Origin: IDS-8 sp040902105
Lineage (GTDB): Bacteria; Pseudomonadota; Gammaproteobacteria; Steroidobacterales; Woeseiaceae
NCBI GenBank assembly: GCA_040902105.1
Contig: JBBDXW010000003.1
Location: forward strand, 1-53,524
Reading direction: 5' to 3'
Length of the DNA: 53,524 nucleotides
The translations under genes and the position numbers were made by a program. Shown here in pieces: positions 25,401 through 33,873 of the stretch; the first letter of the stretch is position 1, and each line of letters starts with the position of its first letter. The notes under the pieces are model-generated. The model was given only the letters and a program-made list of their open reading frames with translations, had not been told where the DNA came from and made no database searches.

Positions 25401-25955
25401 GCGTATCGGCGCCTCGGAGCCCATCGGAAAGATGTCGAGCAGCGACCCGCGTACGGCAATCTCGCCGTGCTCCGTTACCTGTGGCACCCGCAGGTACCCG
25501 GATGCCGTCAACTGCTCAATGAATTCCCGGCGGTCGATCTGCTGGCCCTGGCGGAGATGCAGCGAGCGGGCGGCGATGTAGTCGGTGGGCGGCAGTCGCT
25601 GCAGCAGGCTCGGAGCCGACGCAATGACGATGCCGCGATCCTGCTGCGGCAGGGATGCCAGCACGGACAGCCGATCCGACACGATGTCCTGGTGCGGCGA
25701 AAAGCTGTCGTACGGCAGGGTTTCCCACTCCACGAAGTGCCTGACAGGAAGGTCCGCGTGCGCGAAAAAACGGATCTCGGCTTCCAGTTGATCGGCTTGC
25801 CTCGGGTCGGCCGCCAGAACGAGCAGCGTCCGGCCCGTGCCGGTTGCGAGTTCGACCGCCGCCAGCGCCGTACTCGGGCCAATGGCCCGGCCGATAGAGG
25901 AGATTTGCTCGGCGAACAAAGCGGACGAAGGGAAAAGCAATGAACGACGAACCAC
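22476..25955 (-). CDS. mfd: transcription-repair coupling factor Mfd
   Basis: A 1159-residue ATPase that removes stalled RNA polymerase from DNA lesions and recruits UvrA. The UvrB-like N-terminal module includes EWETLPYDSFSPHQDIVSDR. The CarD-like RNA polymerase-interaction domain includes HAEYGVGRYLGL. The helicase core has GDVGFGKTEVALRATF (Walker A), VDEEHRFGV (motif II) and LTATPIPRTLNMAL. The C-terminal TRCF domain is complete. The start is GTG at 25955, and the length is normal for the family. Confidence 0.97.
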   Translation of the reverse strand: MVRRSLLFPSSALFAEQISSIGRAIGPSTALAAVELATGTGRTLLVLAADPRQADQLEAEIRFFAHADLPVRHFVEWETLPYDSFSPHQDIVSDRLSVLASLPQQDRGIVIASAPSLLQRLPPTDYIAARSLHLRQGQQIDRREFIEQLTASGYLRVPQVTEHGEIAVRGSLLDIFPMGSEAPIRVDFFDDDVESLRYFDPETQLTAETAVEIRILPAKEIPLDADDVTRFRRKYRARFEGQPSKSRVYREISDGIAHGGVEYYLPLFFESTASLLDYLPDDSVILAPAGLEETLDSAWTEIAERYNLCRLDPERPILAPEESFHAPDKISGLMSGFHTVTYSAQSLQESGRVANLSTKLPPAVRIEARYEDAAASLMSFLDEFDGRVLITAESAGRRESIIDLLRGRGRDIARFDDWQSFLDGSEHTGVTIAPVESGVLLPADGIAIITEHQLIGEKPRQRSRRRRAERDPETIIRELNDLAPGAAVVHAEYGVGRYLGLTTLQTGGVTGEFLSLEYADGDKLYVPVASLDLISRYTGASPENAPLHKLGSDQWARAKQRAIRKIRDVAAELLDVYARRAARSGHRFRWPEADYRAFESGFPFEPTEDQTRTIDEVLADLASGNPMDRVVCGDVGFGKTEVALRATFAAVHGGKQVAILVPTTLLAQQHGQTFKDRFADWPVRIEILSRFRSRKDAQNVVEGMRSGSVDVVIGTHRLLQHTKDFRDIGLVIVDEEHRFGVRHKEAIKSLRSEVDVLTLTATPIPRTLNMALGGLREMSLITTPPAHRLSVKTFVSEWNDVVIREAILREVKRGGQVYFIHNRVEDIEKIGEHIRKLVPEANIRIGHGQMPERELEQVMLDFYHRRFNVLLCTTIVESGIDVPTANTIIIDRADRFGLAQLHQLRGRVGRSHHRAYAYLVAPPRAAMTADAIKRLEAIDSLEDLGSGFILATHDLEIRGAGELLGDTQSGQIQEIGFSLYTELLSRAVSSLKSGKEPDLLGPLHAGVEINMHLPALLPEDYVPDVHLRLMLYKRIASAASHDELRELQVELIDRFGLLPIAAKNFMRIAAIKLDAASLCIEKIDASHSGGYLVFGKQTRVDPVALVRLVQQESPKFRMQGAARLQFRLEMPNDQDRFTFIETLLQSLTADAASARRLAG

Positions 25956-26089
25956 GATTTAATTGGGGGTGACCGGGCCCGCAATTATCGCACAACCAGC
26001 AAAGGCATGCGGCAACTGCGACGGCCCGGTGTTGCCGTCCCTGCCGCTGTCGTCCATTCCGCCGTCTGCTGACGGCCGCGCGAGTGTTT

Positions 26090-26374
26090 CTAGCGCTTGG
26101 TGACGGCGTGAATCACCATGTCGTATTCGAAGAACACGACGAAGTCGTTGTATTCCCAGCGAGTGATCGGCGGATCGCCAACCGCGTTTTGACGCGATTG
26201 CGGCGTGCCGAAATTTGCCTCGACACGAGCCTGCGTCATGCCACGCGTCGGCTTGCCGGCCGATTCAAAACGGGAGACGGAATCGGTGCCTTTCATATCC
26301 AGCGTATCGGCATTGACGCCGCCAACAAATCCGCCAACGAGAGCCACGAGGGCAAATGCGCCAAGTCTTGACAT
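26090..26374 (-). CDS. small secreted protein, SmpA/OmlA-like
   Basis: A 94-residue protein with a signal peptide (MSRLGAFALVALVGGFVGG). The mature part (RGMTQARVEANFGTPQSRQ, then PPITRWEYNDFVVFFEYDMVIHAV) has the BamE/SmpA-type pattern of an M-T-x-x-x-V-x-x-x-F-G-x-P helix followed by strands. GGAGG at 26384-26388 supports the ATG at 26374. It lacks the lipobox cysteine of BamE, so it is probably periplasmic. It may be a general SmpA/OmlA-fold protein rather than the Bam complex subunit. Confidence 0.75.
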   Translation of the reverse strand: MSRLGAFALVALVGGFVGGVNADTLDMKGTDSVSRFESAGKPTRGMTQARVEANFGTPQSRQNAVGDPPITRWEYNDFVVFFEYDMVIHAVTKR

Positions 26375-26632
26375 TGAAAGCCTCCCCAAACAGGCAACGC
26401 GGCGACTATAGCACCGGCCACCAGGCCAAAAAAACAAATGATTCAGCGGGTTTTCTGCCCGAAGCCCACTGCTTGCGATCCTTACTCTCACTGTGCGAGC
26501 CGCGGCGCCGCTCAACCTGCTGCCATCGGTCCTCATTGTGGCAAGCAAGGCCGAACCGACAATGTGAGGCCGGTCACAGTTCTCGCCCGATGCGTCCACA
26601 CTGGCGTCGGACGGGGGCGTCCGAACCATGCG

Positions 26633-26816
26633 GCATTATTCATGAACGGCACGGCGTTTCAGCGAAGGCTTGGCTGGGGGGAGGGCTTTCCAGGATCGTG
26701 CGAAACAGGGATGTTTCGCCCGAAGCCCCCATGGACGGGTTCACGGCGTTCCTGGAAAGCCCTCCCCCCAGCCGAGCCTTCGCCAACCACTGACTACAAC
26801 CGTTCATGAATAATGC
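26633..26816. repeat. Structured inverted-repeat element, family B copy 3 (three-way junction)
   Basis: The outer inverted repeat is GCATTATTCATGAACGG (26633-26649, complement 26800-26816). The inner stem has 34 bases per arm (26662-26695 and 26750-26783, 33 paired). The two hairpins are GCGAAAC-AGGGAT-GTTTCGC (26700-26719) and CCCAT-GG-ACGGG (26728-26739). Joint sequences TCGT, CGAAGCC and TTCACGGCG equal those of the copy at 4028-4218, while the stems differ and still pair. It occupies the region upstream of lolC. The flank at 26375-26632 holds no gene that I can support. Confidence 0.8.
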
Positions 26817-26867
26817 AAACGCGGGGTTCGAGCTGTCCCGCCGCCGTCACCCACCTAATGTGGTTTA

Positions 26868-28121
26868 ATGCGCCCGATGATCAGCGCCGTGGAACTCTTT
26901 ATCGGATTTCGCTACCTCCGGGCCAAGCGGCGCACGAAATTCGTCTCCTTCATCACACTCATATCACTCGCCGGAATCGCCCTGGGCGTTGCCGCACTGA
27001 TCGTCATTTTGTCGGTGATGAACGGTTTCGAAGCAGAGCTCAGGACCCGGCTGTTAAGCATGACGGCGCACGGCTACGTGACGGGCAGTGACGGCCGTGT
27101 CGATGACTGGCCGTCGTTGCGCGACGAGGTTCTCGATACGCCGGGCGTTCGCGCGGCCGCGCCCGTGATCGAAATGGAAGGCATGATTCGCACCGGCCGG
27201 TTGTTGACGGCCGTAATGGTCAACGGCGTGCTGCCGGAATACGAGGATGACGTGGCCGGCGACACCGTGAATTTCATCGAAGGCGGCCTGGACGAGCTTC
27301 GCACGGATGCGGGAAATATAGTGCTCGGCCGCATCCTGGCCTTTGACCTTGGCGTGTCGATCGGCGACGGCCTGGTGCTGTTGATGCCTCGTCCGGTCGG
27401 CGACGGGACGATGGAACCGGTGCTCGAGCGCTTCATTGTGCGCGGCGTGTTCGAAGCAGGCGTACAGGAGCACGATGCCACGCTGGCTCTCATTCATGCC
27501 AGTGACGCGGCGCGCATGATGTCCTATGGCACTGAAGTGACGTCGATTCGCTTTCGTGCGCTCGACGTCATGAACGCGCCCGCGATCTCCAATGCACTGC
27601 AGCAGCGACTGGGAAGCGGCTACCGCAGTAGCGACTGGACCATCGAGAACGCGAGCTACTTCCGCGCCATTCGCCTCGAGAAGATGATGATGTCGCTCAT
27701 CCTGTCGCTCATCATCGGCGTCGCGGCCTTCAATATCGTCGCCAGCCTGGTCATGGTGGTCACCGACAAGACCAGCGATATTGCGATCCTGCGCACGCTC
27801 GGCATGGGTCCGAATGACGTGATACGCGTATTTTTCATTCAGGGCGCGGCAATCGGCTGGTTCGGTGTATTCCTTGGGGTGCTGAGCGGCATCGTACTGG
27901 CGCTCAACGTGCCGGAACTGGTGCCGGCACTGGAGCAGCTGTTCGGGTTCCAGGTGATGCCGGGCGACGTGTACTACGTCACCAGGATACCGTCGCTGCT
28001 GGAATTCGAAGACGTTGCCATCATAGCGGTCGCCGCATTCGTCCTGACGTCGCTTGCGACACTTTATCCGGCGCGAAGGGCGGCCAGAATAAATCCAGCC
28101 ATCGCGCTGCGGTACGAATGA
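26868..28121 (+). CDS. lolC: lipoprotein-releasing ABC transporter permease LolC/LolE type
   Basis: A 417-residue inner membrane permease of the LolCDE transporter, which extracts outer-membrane lipoproteins and hands them to LolA. ELFIGFRYLRAKRRTKFVSF opens the protein before the first helix. A large periplasmic domain follows, then three C-terminal helices (about residues 270-410). FNIVASLVMVVTDKTSDIAILRT carries the coupling helix to LolD. The ATG at 26868 or 26877 could be used. It is first in the lolC-lolE-lolD operon; the LolC versus LolE naming of the two paralogues is by order only. Confidence 0.92.
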   Translation: MRPMISAVELFIGFRYLRAKRRTKFVSFITLISLAGIALGVAALIVILSVMNGFEAELRTRLLSMTAHGYVTGSDGRVDDWPSLRDEVLDTPGVRAAAPVIEMEGMIRTGRLLTAVMVNGVLPEYEDDVAGDTVNFIEGGLDELRTDAGNIVLGRILAFDLGVSIGDGLVLLMPRPVGDGTMEPVLERFIVRGVFEAGVQEHDATLALIHASDAARMMSYGTEVTSIRFRALDVMNAPAISNALQQRLGSGYRSSDWTIENASYFRAIRLEKMMMSLILSLIIGVAAFNIVASLVMVVTDKTSDIAILRTLGMGPNDVIRVFFIQGAAIGWFGVFLGVLSGIVLALNVPELVPALEQLFGFQVMPGDVYYVTRIPSLLEFEDVAIIAVAAFVLTSLATLYPARRAARINPAIALRYE

Positions 28122-28125
28122 CATT

Positions 28126-29373
28126 ATGGCGGCAGGTTACGAGTACTGGGTAGGCACCCGATACGTGCGTTCGCGCAGCAGCAATCGCTTCGTTTCGCTG
28201 ATCTCGGCGATCTCGATGCTTGGTATTGCGATTGCGGTTGCCGTGCTGATCGTGGTGCTCTCCGTGGTGAACGGGTTCGAGCGCGAGTTGAGGGAGCGCC
28301 TGCTCGCGATGTCCGCGCACGCCACCATCGAGGATCCTGCCGGCCGGATTGCAGACTGGCCGTCCAGGGTAGAGGAGGCGACGGAGAACCCCCGCGTCGT
28401 CGCCGCGGCGCCCTACGTCGAGGGCCAGGGCCTGCTCGTGCTCGGCAAGCGATTGAGCGGCGCCGAACTCAGAGGGATCGATCCCGAACTGGAAGACAAG
28501 GTATCGGGTATTGCGAGCCTGATGACGGACGGCGAGTTGTCGAGCCTTGAGCCGGGCAGCTTCGGCATCGTGCTGGGCATCGAACTGGCCGGGGAGCTCC
28601 AGGCAAAGATCGGTGACAAGGTCACCGTGACACTGGCGGAAGGCATCGTGACACCTGCCGGCGTCATGCCGAGATACAAGCGGTTTACCGTTACCGGCAC
28701 GTACCGGGTCGGCATGTATGAATTCGATCGCCGTCTTGCGTTCATCAATCTCGTGGACGCCGGGCGGCTTTATCGCCTGGACGGAAACGTCACGGGCATT
28801 CGCCTTGCAGTGACGGATATCTATCGTGCTCCGGAGATCGTGCGCGACGTCGCGCTGGATGCGGGCGGCGGCGTCCTTGTCAGCGACTGGACGCGCCGTC
28901 ATGTCAATTTTTTCCGCTCGATTCAGATCACCAAATCGATATTGTTCGTGATCCTTCTGATGGTAGTGGCCGTTGCTGCGTTCAATATTGTTTCGACACT
29001 GGTCATGGTGGTCAAAGACAAGCAGTCGGACATCGCGATACTGAAAACCGTTGGCGCGCGGCCATCGAGCATACTGAAAATATTCATGACGCAGGGGACC
29101 ATTATCGGAATTGTCGGCACCGTGGCCGGAATGGTCCTGGGTATTCTGCTGACCTTGAACCTGGAGACTATCGTGGGTTTCATGGAAGCGGCGTTCGGCA
29201 TCAAGTTTCTGGCGGCGGACGTTTATTTCATCAGTGACCTGCCCGCCGAACTGCGCGCCGGGGACGTCGTCAGGATTTGCGTGATTGCACTGATTCTGGC
29301 GCTGCTGTCAACGGTGTACCCGGCGTGGCGTGGCGCACGCACGTTGCCTGCAGAGGCGCTCAGGTATGAATGA
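28126..29373 (+). CDS. lolE: lipoprotein-releasing ABC transporter permease LolE/LolC type
   Basis: A 415-residue paralogue of the preceding gene with the same layout: one N-terminal helix, a periplasmic domain, and three C-terminal helices. YWVGTRYVRSRSSNRFVSLI and FNIVSTLVMVVKDKQSDIAI are the matching signatures. It starts 4 bases after its partner and overlaps lolD by 8 bases, so the three proteins are likely made in fixed ratio. The two permeases form a heterodimer (family knowledge). Confidence 0.92.
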   Translation: MAAGYEYWVGTRYVRSRSSNRFVSLISAISMLGIAIAVAVLIVVLSVVNGFERELRERLLAMSAHATIEDPAGRIADWPSRVEEATENPRVVAAAPYVEGQGLLVLGKRLSGAELRGIDPELEDKVSGIASLMTDGELSSLEPGSFGIVLGIELAGELQAKIGDKVTVTLAEGIVTPAGVMPRYKRFTVTGTYRVGMYEFDRRLAFINLVDAGRLYRLDGNVTGIRLAVTDIYRAPEIVRDVALDAGGGVLVSDWTRRHVNFFRSIQITKSILFVILLMVVAVAAFNIVSTLVMVVKDKQSDIAILKTVGARPSSILKIFMTQGTIIGIVGTVAGMVLGILLTLNLETIVGFMEAAFGIKFLAADVYFISDLPAELRAGDVVRICVIALILALLSTVYPAWRGARTLPAEALRYE

Positions 29374-30076
29374 GCCGCAGAAGAAGGATAGCTCCCGGGT
29401 CCTCGAATGCCGCGCCGTAGTGCGTCGCTTTCGCGAGGGCAGCGCGACCCTGGAGGTCCTCTCCGGCGTGGACCTTGCAATCGGCACGGCGGAGCGCCTG
29501 GCCATCATCGGCGCGTCGGGTTCGGGTAAAACGACGCTGCTGCAGATCATGGGCGGCCTCGACGATCCCACCTCCGGCACGGTCAGCGTCGGCGGCCACT
29601 CGATGGCCAACGTCAGCGAAACGGTCAAGGGCGAGCTGCGGAACCGGTATATCGGCTTTGTCTATCAGTTTCACCATTTGCTGCCGGAGTTCTCCGCCGA
29701 AGAAAACGTCGCGATGCCGCTTCTCATCCGCCACGTCGGAAAAGCGAAGGCCCTGAGGCAGGCGCAAGAGCTGCTCGACAGAGTCGGCCTCGCCGAACGT
29801 CTGACCCACAAACCCGGCGAGCTATCGGGCGGAGAGCGGCAGAGAGCCGCTGTTGCCCGCGCGTTGATCACTCGTCCGATGCTGGTGCTCGCGGACGAGC
29901 CCACGGGTAATCTCGACGCAGGCAACGGCGAACATGTGCTGGGGCTCATGCTCGAATTGAACCGCGAACTGAGCACGAGTCTGGTGATCGTTACACACGA
30001 TCATTCCATCGCGAAACGCATGGATCGCGTCATGGTCCTGGAAAACGGCCGGCTCGATGCCGTGCCGGCCGACTAA
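29366..30076 (+). CDS. lolD: lipoprotein-releasing ABC transporter ATP-binding protein LolD
   Basis: A 236-residue ATPase driving the LolCDE complex. Walker A is GASGSGKTT, the signature is LSGGERQR, Walker B is MLVLADEP and the switch histidine is in VTHDHS. The ATG at 29366 overlaps the lolE stop. VYQFHHLLPEFSAEENV is the LolD-type Q-loop region. The stop codon TAA lies within the CTAA target site of the adjacent family A element. Confidence 0.95.
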   Translation: MNEPQKKDSSRVLECRAVVRRFREGSATLEVLSGVDLAIGTAERLAIIGASGSGKTTLLQIMGGLDDPTSGTVSVGGHSMANVSETVKGELRNRYIGFVYQFHHLLPEFSAEENVAMPLLIRHVGKAKALRQAQELLDRVGLAERLTHKPGELSGGERQRAAVARALITRPMLVLADEPTGNLDAGNGEHVLGLMLELNRELSTSLVIVTHDHSIAKRMDRVMVLENGRLDAVPAD

Positions 30077-30235
30077 GGAGCCTCTGGAGAAGTCGAATTC
30101 GTTCGGCTCTGGCACCAGCAGGAGTGCCGTCCGGGGGTGTTCCACGAGCGAGTTTCCCGTGTCTGAGCACGTGGAATACCCCCGGGCGGCGCTCCTGCGT
30201 CGTCAAAAGAACTGCTCCCGAGCTTTCGCAGAGAC
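30077..30235. mobile_element. MITE-like element with IS5-like ends, complete copy (family A)
   Basis: A 159-bp element beginning GGAGCCTCTG and ending with CGCAGAGAC, flanked on both sides by CTAA (30073-30076 and 30236-30239), a 4-bp duplication of the YTAR type known for IS5. The middle is the CGTCCGGGGGTGTTCCACG hairpin shared with positions 1-60 and 53472-53524. It fits exactly between lolD and the convergent DUF2062 gene, and the CTAA copies contain both stop codons. There is no coding capacity, so it would need a transposase in trans. Confidence 0.82.
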
Positions 30236-30769
30236 CTAATCCGACTCGTCATCGCCCTCCTTACGCCGCCTTTTCGCAGCCAGATAGTCCGCAAGGGATG
30301 CCCGCCATAACAGGTCGAGGGCGATATAGCCGACCAGAGCCGACAACGCGCCCAGCAGGATGCAACCGAGCAACAGAGGCTGCCAGATCGTAACGAATTT
30401 ATCGCTCAGCCAGGCGAGGGACAACTCGAATTCGAACCGCTGCGGCCGCAGCCCCAGGAGTTTGAGGCCCACGCGGTAAGCAAGAAAATACATCGGCCCG
30501 ATGGTGAGCGGGTTGCTGGCAAACGTCGCAAGCGCCGCGATGGGAATATTGACGCGGAGTGCAAGCGCCGCAAGTGCCGCAATGAGCACGTGTCCGGGCA
30601 CGGGCATGAAAGCGACGAAGAGTCCAAGGGAAAATGCAGGCACGACATTGCGCCGGCGGATACCCCACAGTTGCGTGTCATGCAACAGATGATCGAAGGG
30701 CGCCAGGAACCAGCGGCCCTGGAATCGATCACGTTTCAGCGCGAACTTGCGAAAAAAGCGTCTTGGCAT
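30236..30769 (-). CDS. DUF2062 membrane protein
   Basis: A 177-residue protein with about three to four hydrophobic segments. It contains PAFSLGLFVAFMPVPGHVL and LATFASNPLTIGPMYFLAYRVG, the conserved core of DUF2062. These small inner membrane proteins are often encoded next to comEC in pseudomonads; function unknown. The C-terminus is basic and cytoplasmic (AAKRRRKEGDDESD). It is divergent from comEC (96-base gap) and converges on lolD. Its stop codon lies in the flanking copy of the repeat target site. Confidence 0.85.
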   Translation of the reverse strand: MPRRFFRKFALKRDRFQGRWFLAPFDHLLHDTQLWGIRRRNVVPAFSLGLFVAFMPVPGHVLIAALAALALRVNIPIAALATFASNPLTIGPMYFLAYRVGLKLLGLRPQRFEFELSLAWLSDKFVTIWQPLLLGCILLGALSALVGYIALDLLWRASLADYLAAKRRRKEGDDESD

Positions 30770-30865
30770 CGGTAACGCGTTTCGCTTTTATAGGGAGAGA
30801 GTTGACGAAGTCATCGGCGGCATCTTAACGACAAACCGCAGGGAAGCGGACCAGGGAAGCGGAAA

Positions 30866-33172
30866 ATGCTTCGAATCTGCCTGTGCATGCTCGCAGGAGC
30901 GTACGCACTGGGCTTTTGCCGTCGTCTGCCCGCGGATTTTGCGCTGATTGTAACGATCGTCGTTGCAGCCGCATGCTTTTGCAGCGGCAGACTGCGCGAT
31001 ATCGGTTTCGCATTGCTGGGCCTTATCCTCATCTGGACTGCATCGCGCGCGATGCTTTCCGATCGGCTGTCGCCGGAATTGCAGGGGCAGGATCTGGCTG
31101 TCACCGTGCGGCTTTCGGACTTCCCGCAAGCACAGCCCGGGTCCGTCCGTTTCGTCGCCGACACGGTCAATGACCCCTCGCTGCCCGCCAGAATCCGGCT
31201 GAGCTGGTACGACGCGCCGGAGATTCCGCGGATCGGCGAGACCTGGCGTTTGCTGGTGCGGCTCAGACGGCCTCGAGGCTTTGCGAACCCCGGCGGATTC
31301 GATTACGAGCTCTGGCTCGCCCGGCAGCGCATCGGTGCGACGGGCTACGTCGTCCAGAGTCCCTTGAACGGGAGACTCGACGGCTTCGCCGTTGGCCGAA
31401 GGTCGGCTCTGCGGCAGCGGGCTGTCGATCGAATCGTTGACCTGACAGGAGACAACGACGCGTCGGCCGTACTCGCGGCGGTCACCGTCGGCGCAGACCA
31501 CCGCATCAGCCGTGAGCGGTGGGATGACTACGCGGTGAGCGGCACGACCCACCTGATCGCCATTTCCGGCCTGCATATCGCCCTCGCAGCGGGCGGTGTA
31601 TGGCTGTTGAGCCGCGCTCTGTTCTCGCCATTCTGTCGTTCGGCAAACGTCCGCGACCTTGCCGCATCGGCTGCGGTCGTCGCAGCATGCGCCTACACGG
31701 AGATCTCGGGTTCCGCTGTGCCGGCGGTGCGCGCAATGCTGATGGCGATTCTTGTAGCAACTGCATTCCTCCTGCGGCGGCAGCTGTTTTCGGACACCGT
31801 CATTGCCGTCAGTTGTATTGCGATTCTCGCAACGGATCCGTTGGCGGTCCACGCACCGGGCTTCAAGCTGTCTTTCGCTGCCGTGGCGATACTGCTGTGG
31901 TGCGCGCGGCAGCGATATTACGAAACCGGCGGGGTGGACGGTTCCTGTTGGCGCAAGGCCCTGGAGGGGACGAAACGCCTGTCGGCCCTGCAGTTCACGC
32001 TGCTCTTCGGCTTGTTCTCGATGACCGCGTTGATGTTCGGCCGCGTTTCGTGGCTTGCGCCGGTGATCAACCTGCTGGTATTGCCGCTCTTCAATCTCCT
32101 GACCGTGCCCACGGCGCTCCTGGGCCTGGTACTGGATGGCCCGTTCGCATACCTGGGCGACGGCCTTTTGCGGCTTGCCTGGCAAAGCGTGAGATTGATG
32201 CTGTGGCTGGTCGGCAGCGCCGCCGACTGGCCTCCGGCAAGTACCTACACGGCGACGGCAACGGGTGCGAGGGCGCTGGTGGTCCTGCTGACCGCGCTGT
32301 GGGCCGCGGTCCCACCGGGCTTTCCGGGCCGAAAGCTCGCCTGGGTGGCTGCCGTGTCGGCATTGCTTTACAAACCATCCCAGCTACCGCCCGGCTGCAT
32401 CGACCTCGTCGCGCTCGAAGTCGGCCAGGGGCTGTCTGTCGTGCTTCGCTCGGAGCGGCGCACGCTGGTGTTCGACACAGGGCCGTCGTTTCGCAGCGGC
32501 AGCGACGCAGGTCAGCTCGTGCTCGTGCCGTACCTGAGGGCCACGGGCACGGAGCGTGTGGACCTGCTCGTCGCCAGCCATGCCGATGACGATCATGCCG
32601 GCGGTACAGCGTCATTGCTTGCGTCCATCGAGGTCGCGCAAATCATCGCCGGGGAATATCTCGCGTCGATCGGGCGGCCGCAACTCCGCTGCCGCAGCGG
32701 CCAGGCATGGGCCTGGGACGGCGTACGGTTTGCGATCATGCATCCGGGCCTGTATCCGCTGCAGAACGACAACAACGCTTCCTGTGTCATGGAGGTGTCG
32801 GTAGGACCCCACAAAATATTGTTTACCGGGGACATCGAGTCGCCGGTGGAAAACCACCTCGTGCGGAACTCGTCATTGACGCCCGTGGACATTGTGATCG
32901 TGCCGCATCACGGCAGCCGCACGTCCTCGGGCAGCGCGTTCGTCAAGGCATTACGTCCTTCCGTCGCCGTCGTTTCCACAGGATATGCAAACCGCTGGGG
33001 CTTTCCCAGGGAGGACGTGGTGGAGCGCTGGCGCGAAGCCGGCGCACGAGTTATGAATACCGCAACCTCCGGGGCGATCCACTATCGCGTGTGTGCGGAC
33101 AGCGGACTCCGTCTTGTCAGCGAGCAACGCATTCGGCAGCAGCGGTACTGGCACGACCGGGCGCCGGAATAG
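30866..33172 (+). CDS. comEC: DNA internalization protein ComEC/Rec2
   Basis: A 768-residue polytopic membrane protein that forms the DNA uptake channel in natural transformation. An N-terminal DUF4131-like region and OB-like segment are followed by the competence domain, with SGTTHLIAISGLHIAL as the hallmark. A C-terminal metallo-beta-lactamase domain has VASHADDDHAGG and VPHHGSRTSS with apparently intact metal ligands, so the nuclease domain may be active (inference). Position between lol genes and exbB matches Pseudomonas. No other competence genes are in the window. Confidence 0.93.
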   Translation: MLRICLCMLAGAYALGFCRRLPADFALIVTIVVAAACFCSGRLRDIGFALLGLILIWTASRAMLSDRLSPELQGQDLAVTVRLSDFPQAQPGSVRFVADTVNDPSLPARIRLSWYDAPEIPRIGETWRLLVRLRRPRGFANPGGFDYELWLARQRIGATGYVVQSPLNGRLDGFAVGRRSALRQRAVDRIVDLTGDNDASAVLAAVTVGADHRISRERWDDYAVSGTTHLIAISGLHIALAAGGVWLLSRALFSPFCRSANVRDLAASAAVVAACAYTEISGSAVPAVRAMLMAILVATAFLLRRQLFSDTVIAVSCIAILATDPLAVHAPGFKLSFAAVAILLWCARQRYYETGGVDGSCWRKALEGTKRLSALQFTLLFGLFSMTALMFGRVSWLAPVINLLVLPLFNLLTVPTALLGLVLDGPFAYLGDGLLRLAWQSVRLMLWLVGSAADWPPASTYTATATGARALVVLLTALWAAVPPGFPGRKLAWVAAVSALLYKPSQLPPGCIDLVALEVGQGLSVVLRSERRTLVFDTGPSFRSGSDAGQLVLVPYLRATGTERVDLLVASHADDDHAGGTASLLASIEVAQIIAGEYLASIGRPQLRCRSGQAWAWDGVRFAIMHPGLYPLQNDNNASCVMEVSVGPHKILFTGDIESPVENHLVRNSSLTPVDIVIVPHHGSRTSSGSAFVKALRPSVAVVSTGYANRWGFPREDVVERWREAGARVMNTATSGAIHYRVCADSGLRLVSEQRIRQQRYWHDRAPE

Positions 33173-33246
33173 CCGTATGTGCGCCCATTGCGCAAGAATT
33201 TTTAAGCGGGTCGCTGTATATTCCGCTTTTCACCGGGTACGGCAAT

Positions 33247-33873
33247 ATGGTCGAGATCGTTAAATCCGGCGGCTGGTTGATGGCCCCCATTATCCTGTGC
33301 GCCATTCTCACGATGGGGATCATTCTCGAACGATTCTGGACCTTGCAGCAAAAGCGGGTCATCCCGGAGGACCTGACCAGCAAGGTCTGGGGCTGGGTCA
33401 AGAACAACGCGCTCGACCAGCGCCAGATCCAGACGCTGCATCAAGGTTCGCCGCTCGGCCAGATTCTCGCGGCGGGGCTGATCAACCGCGACCGGGAACG
33501 GTCTGTCATGAAGGACAGCATCGAAGACACCGGCCGACACGTCGTGCACGAACTCGAGCGCTATCTCGACACGCTCGGTACGGTCGCCGAAGTGTCTCCT
33601 TTGCTGGGACTGCTCGGCACCGTGTTCGGCATGATCCAGGTGTTCGCGGCCATTACCACTCAGGGTATCGGCAATCCGACCGTGCTGGCAGGCGGTATCG
33701 CTCAGGCGCTGATCACGACCGCGGCCGGCTTGACCGTCGCGATTCCAGCGCTTGTAGCGCACCGCTACTATCGCAATCGTGTCAATGCGCTGGTGGTGAA
33801 TATGGAGAAGGAAGCCATCAAACTGGTCGAAGCCCTGCACCGGCGGCAGGCCAGAAGCGGTGCCGAGTCGTGA
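33247..33873 (+). CDS. exbB: ExbB/TolQ-family proton channel protein
   Basis: A 208-residue inner membrane protein with three helices; the MotA/TolQ/ExbB domain includes SPLLGLLGTVFGMIQVF and GGIAQALITTAAGLTVAIPA. With ExbD it converts proton-motive force to movement. Because it is placed before msbA and lpxK without a tonB, it may serve another partner or a remote TonB. The ATG at 33247 is the first start giving a normal N-terminus. The stop overlaps the exbD GTG in GTGA. Confidence 0.92.
   Translation: MVEIVKSGGWLMAPIILCAILTMGIILERFWTLQQKRVIPEDLTSKVWGWVKNNALDQRQIQTLHQGSPLGQILAAGLINRDRERSVMKDSIEDTGRHVVHELERYLDTLGTVAEVSPLLGLLGTVFGMIQVFAAITTQGIGNPTVLAGGIAQALITTAAGLTVAIPALVAHRYYRNRVNALVVNMEKEAIKLVEALHRRQARSGAES

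Noticed and set aside
26438..26809. Small plus-strand frames through 26356-26809
   Set aside because: They run through the structured repeat and its flank; similar peptides arise from the copy at 4028-4218 only because the DNA repeat is shared.
30788..32185. 465-codon minus-strand frame opposite comEC
   Set aside because: Antisense shadow of comEC with biased composition and no family signature.
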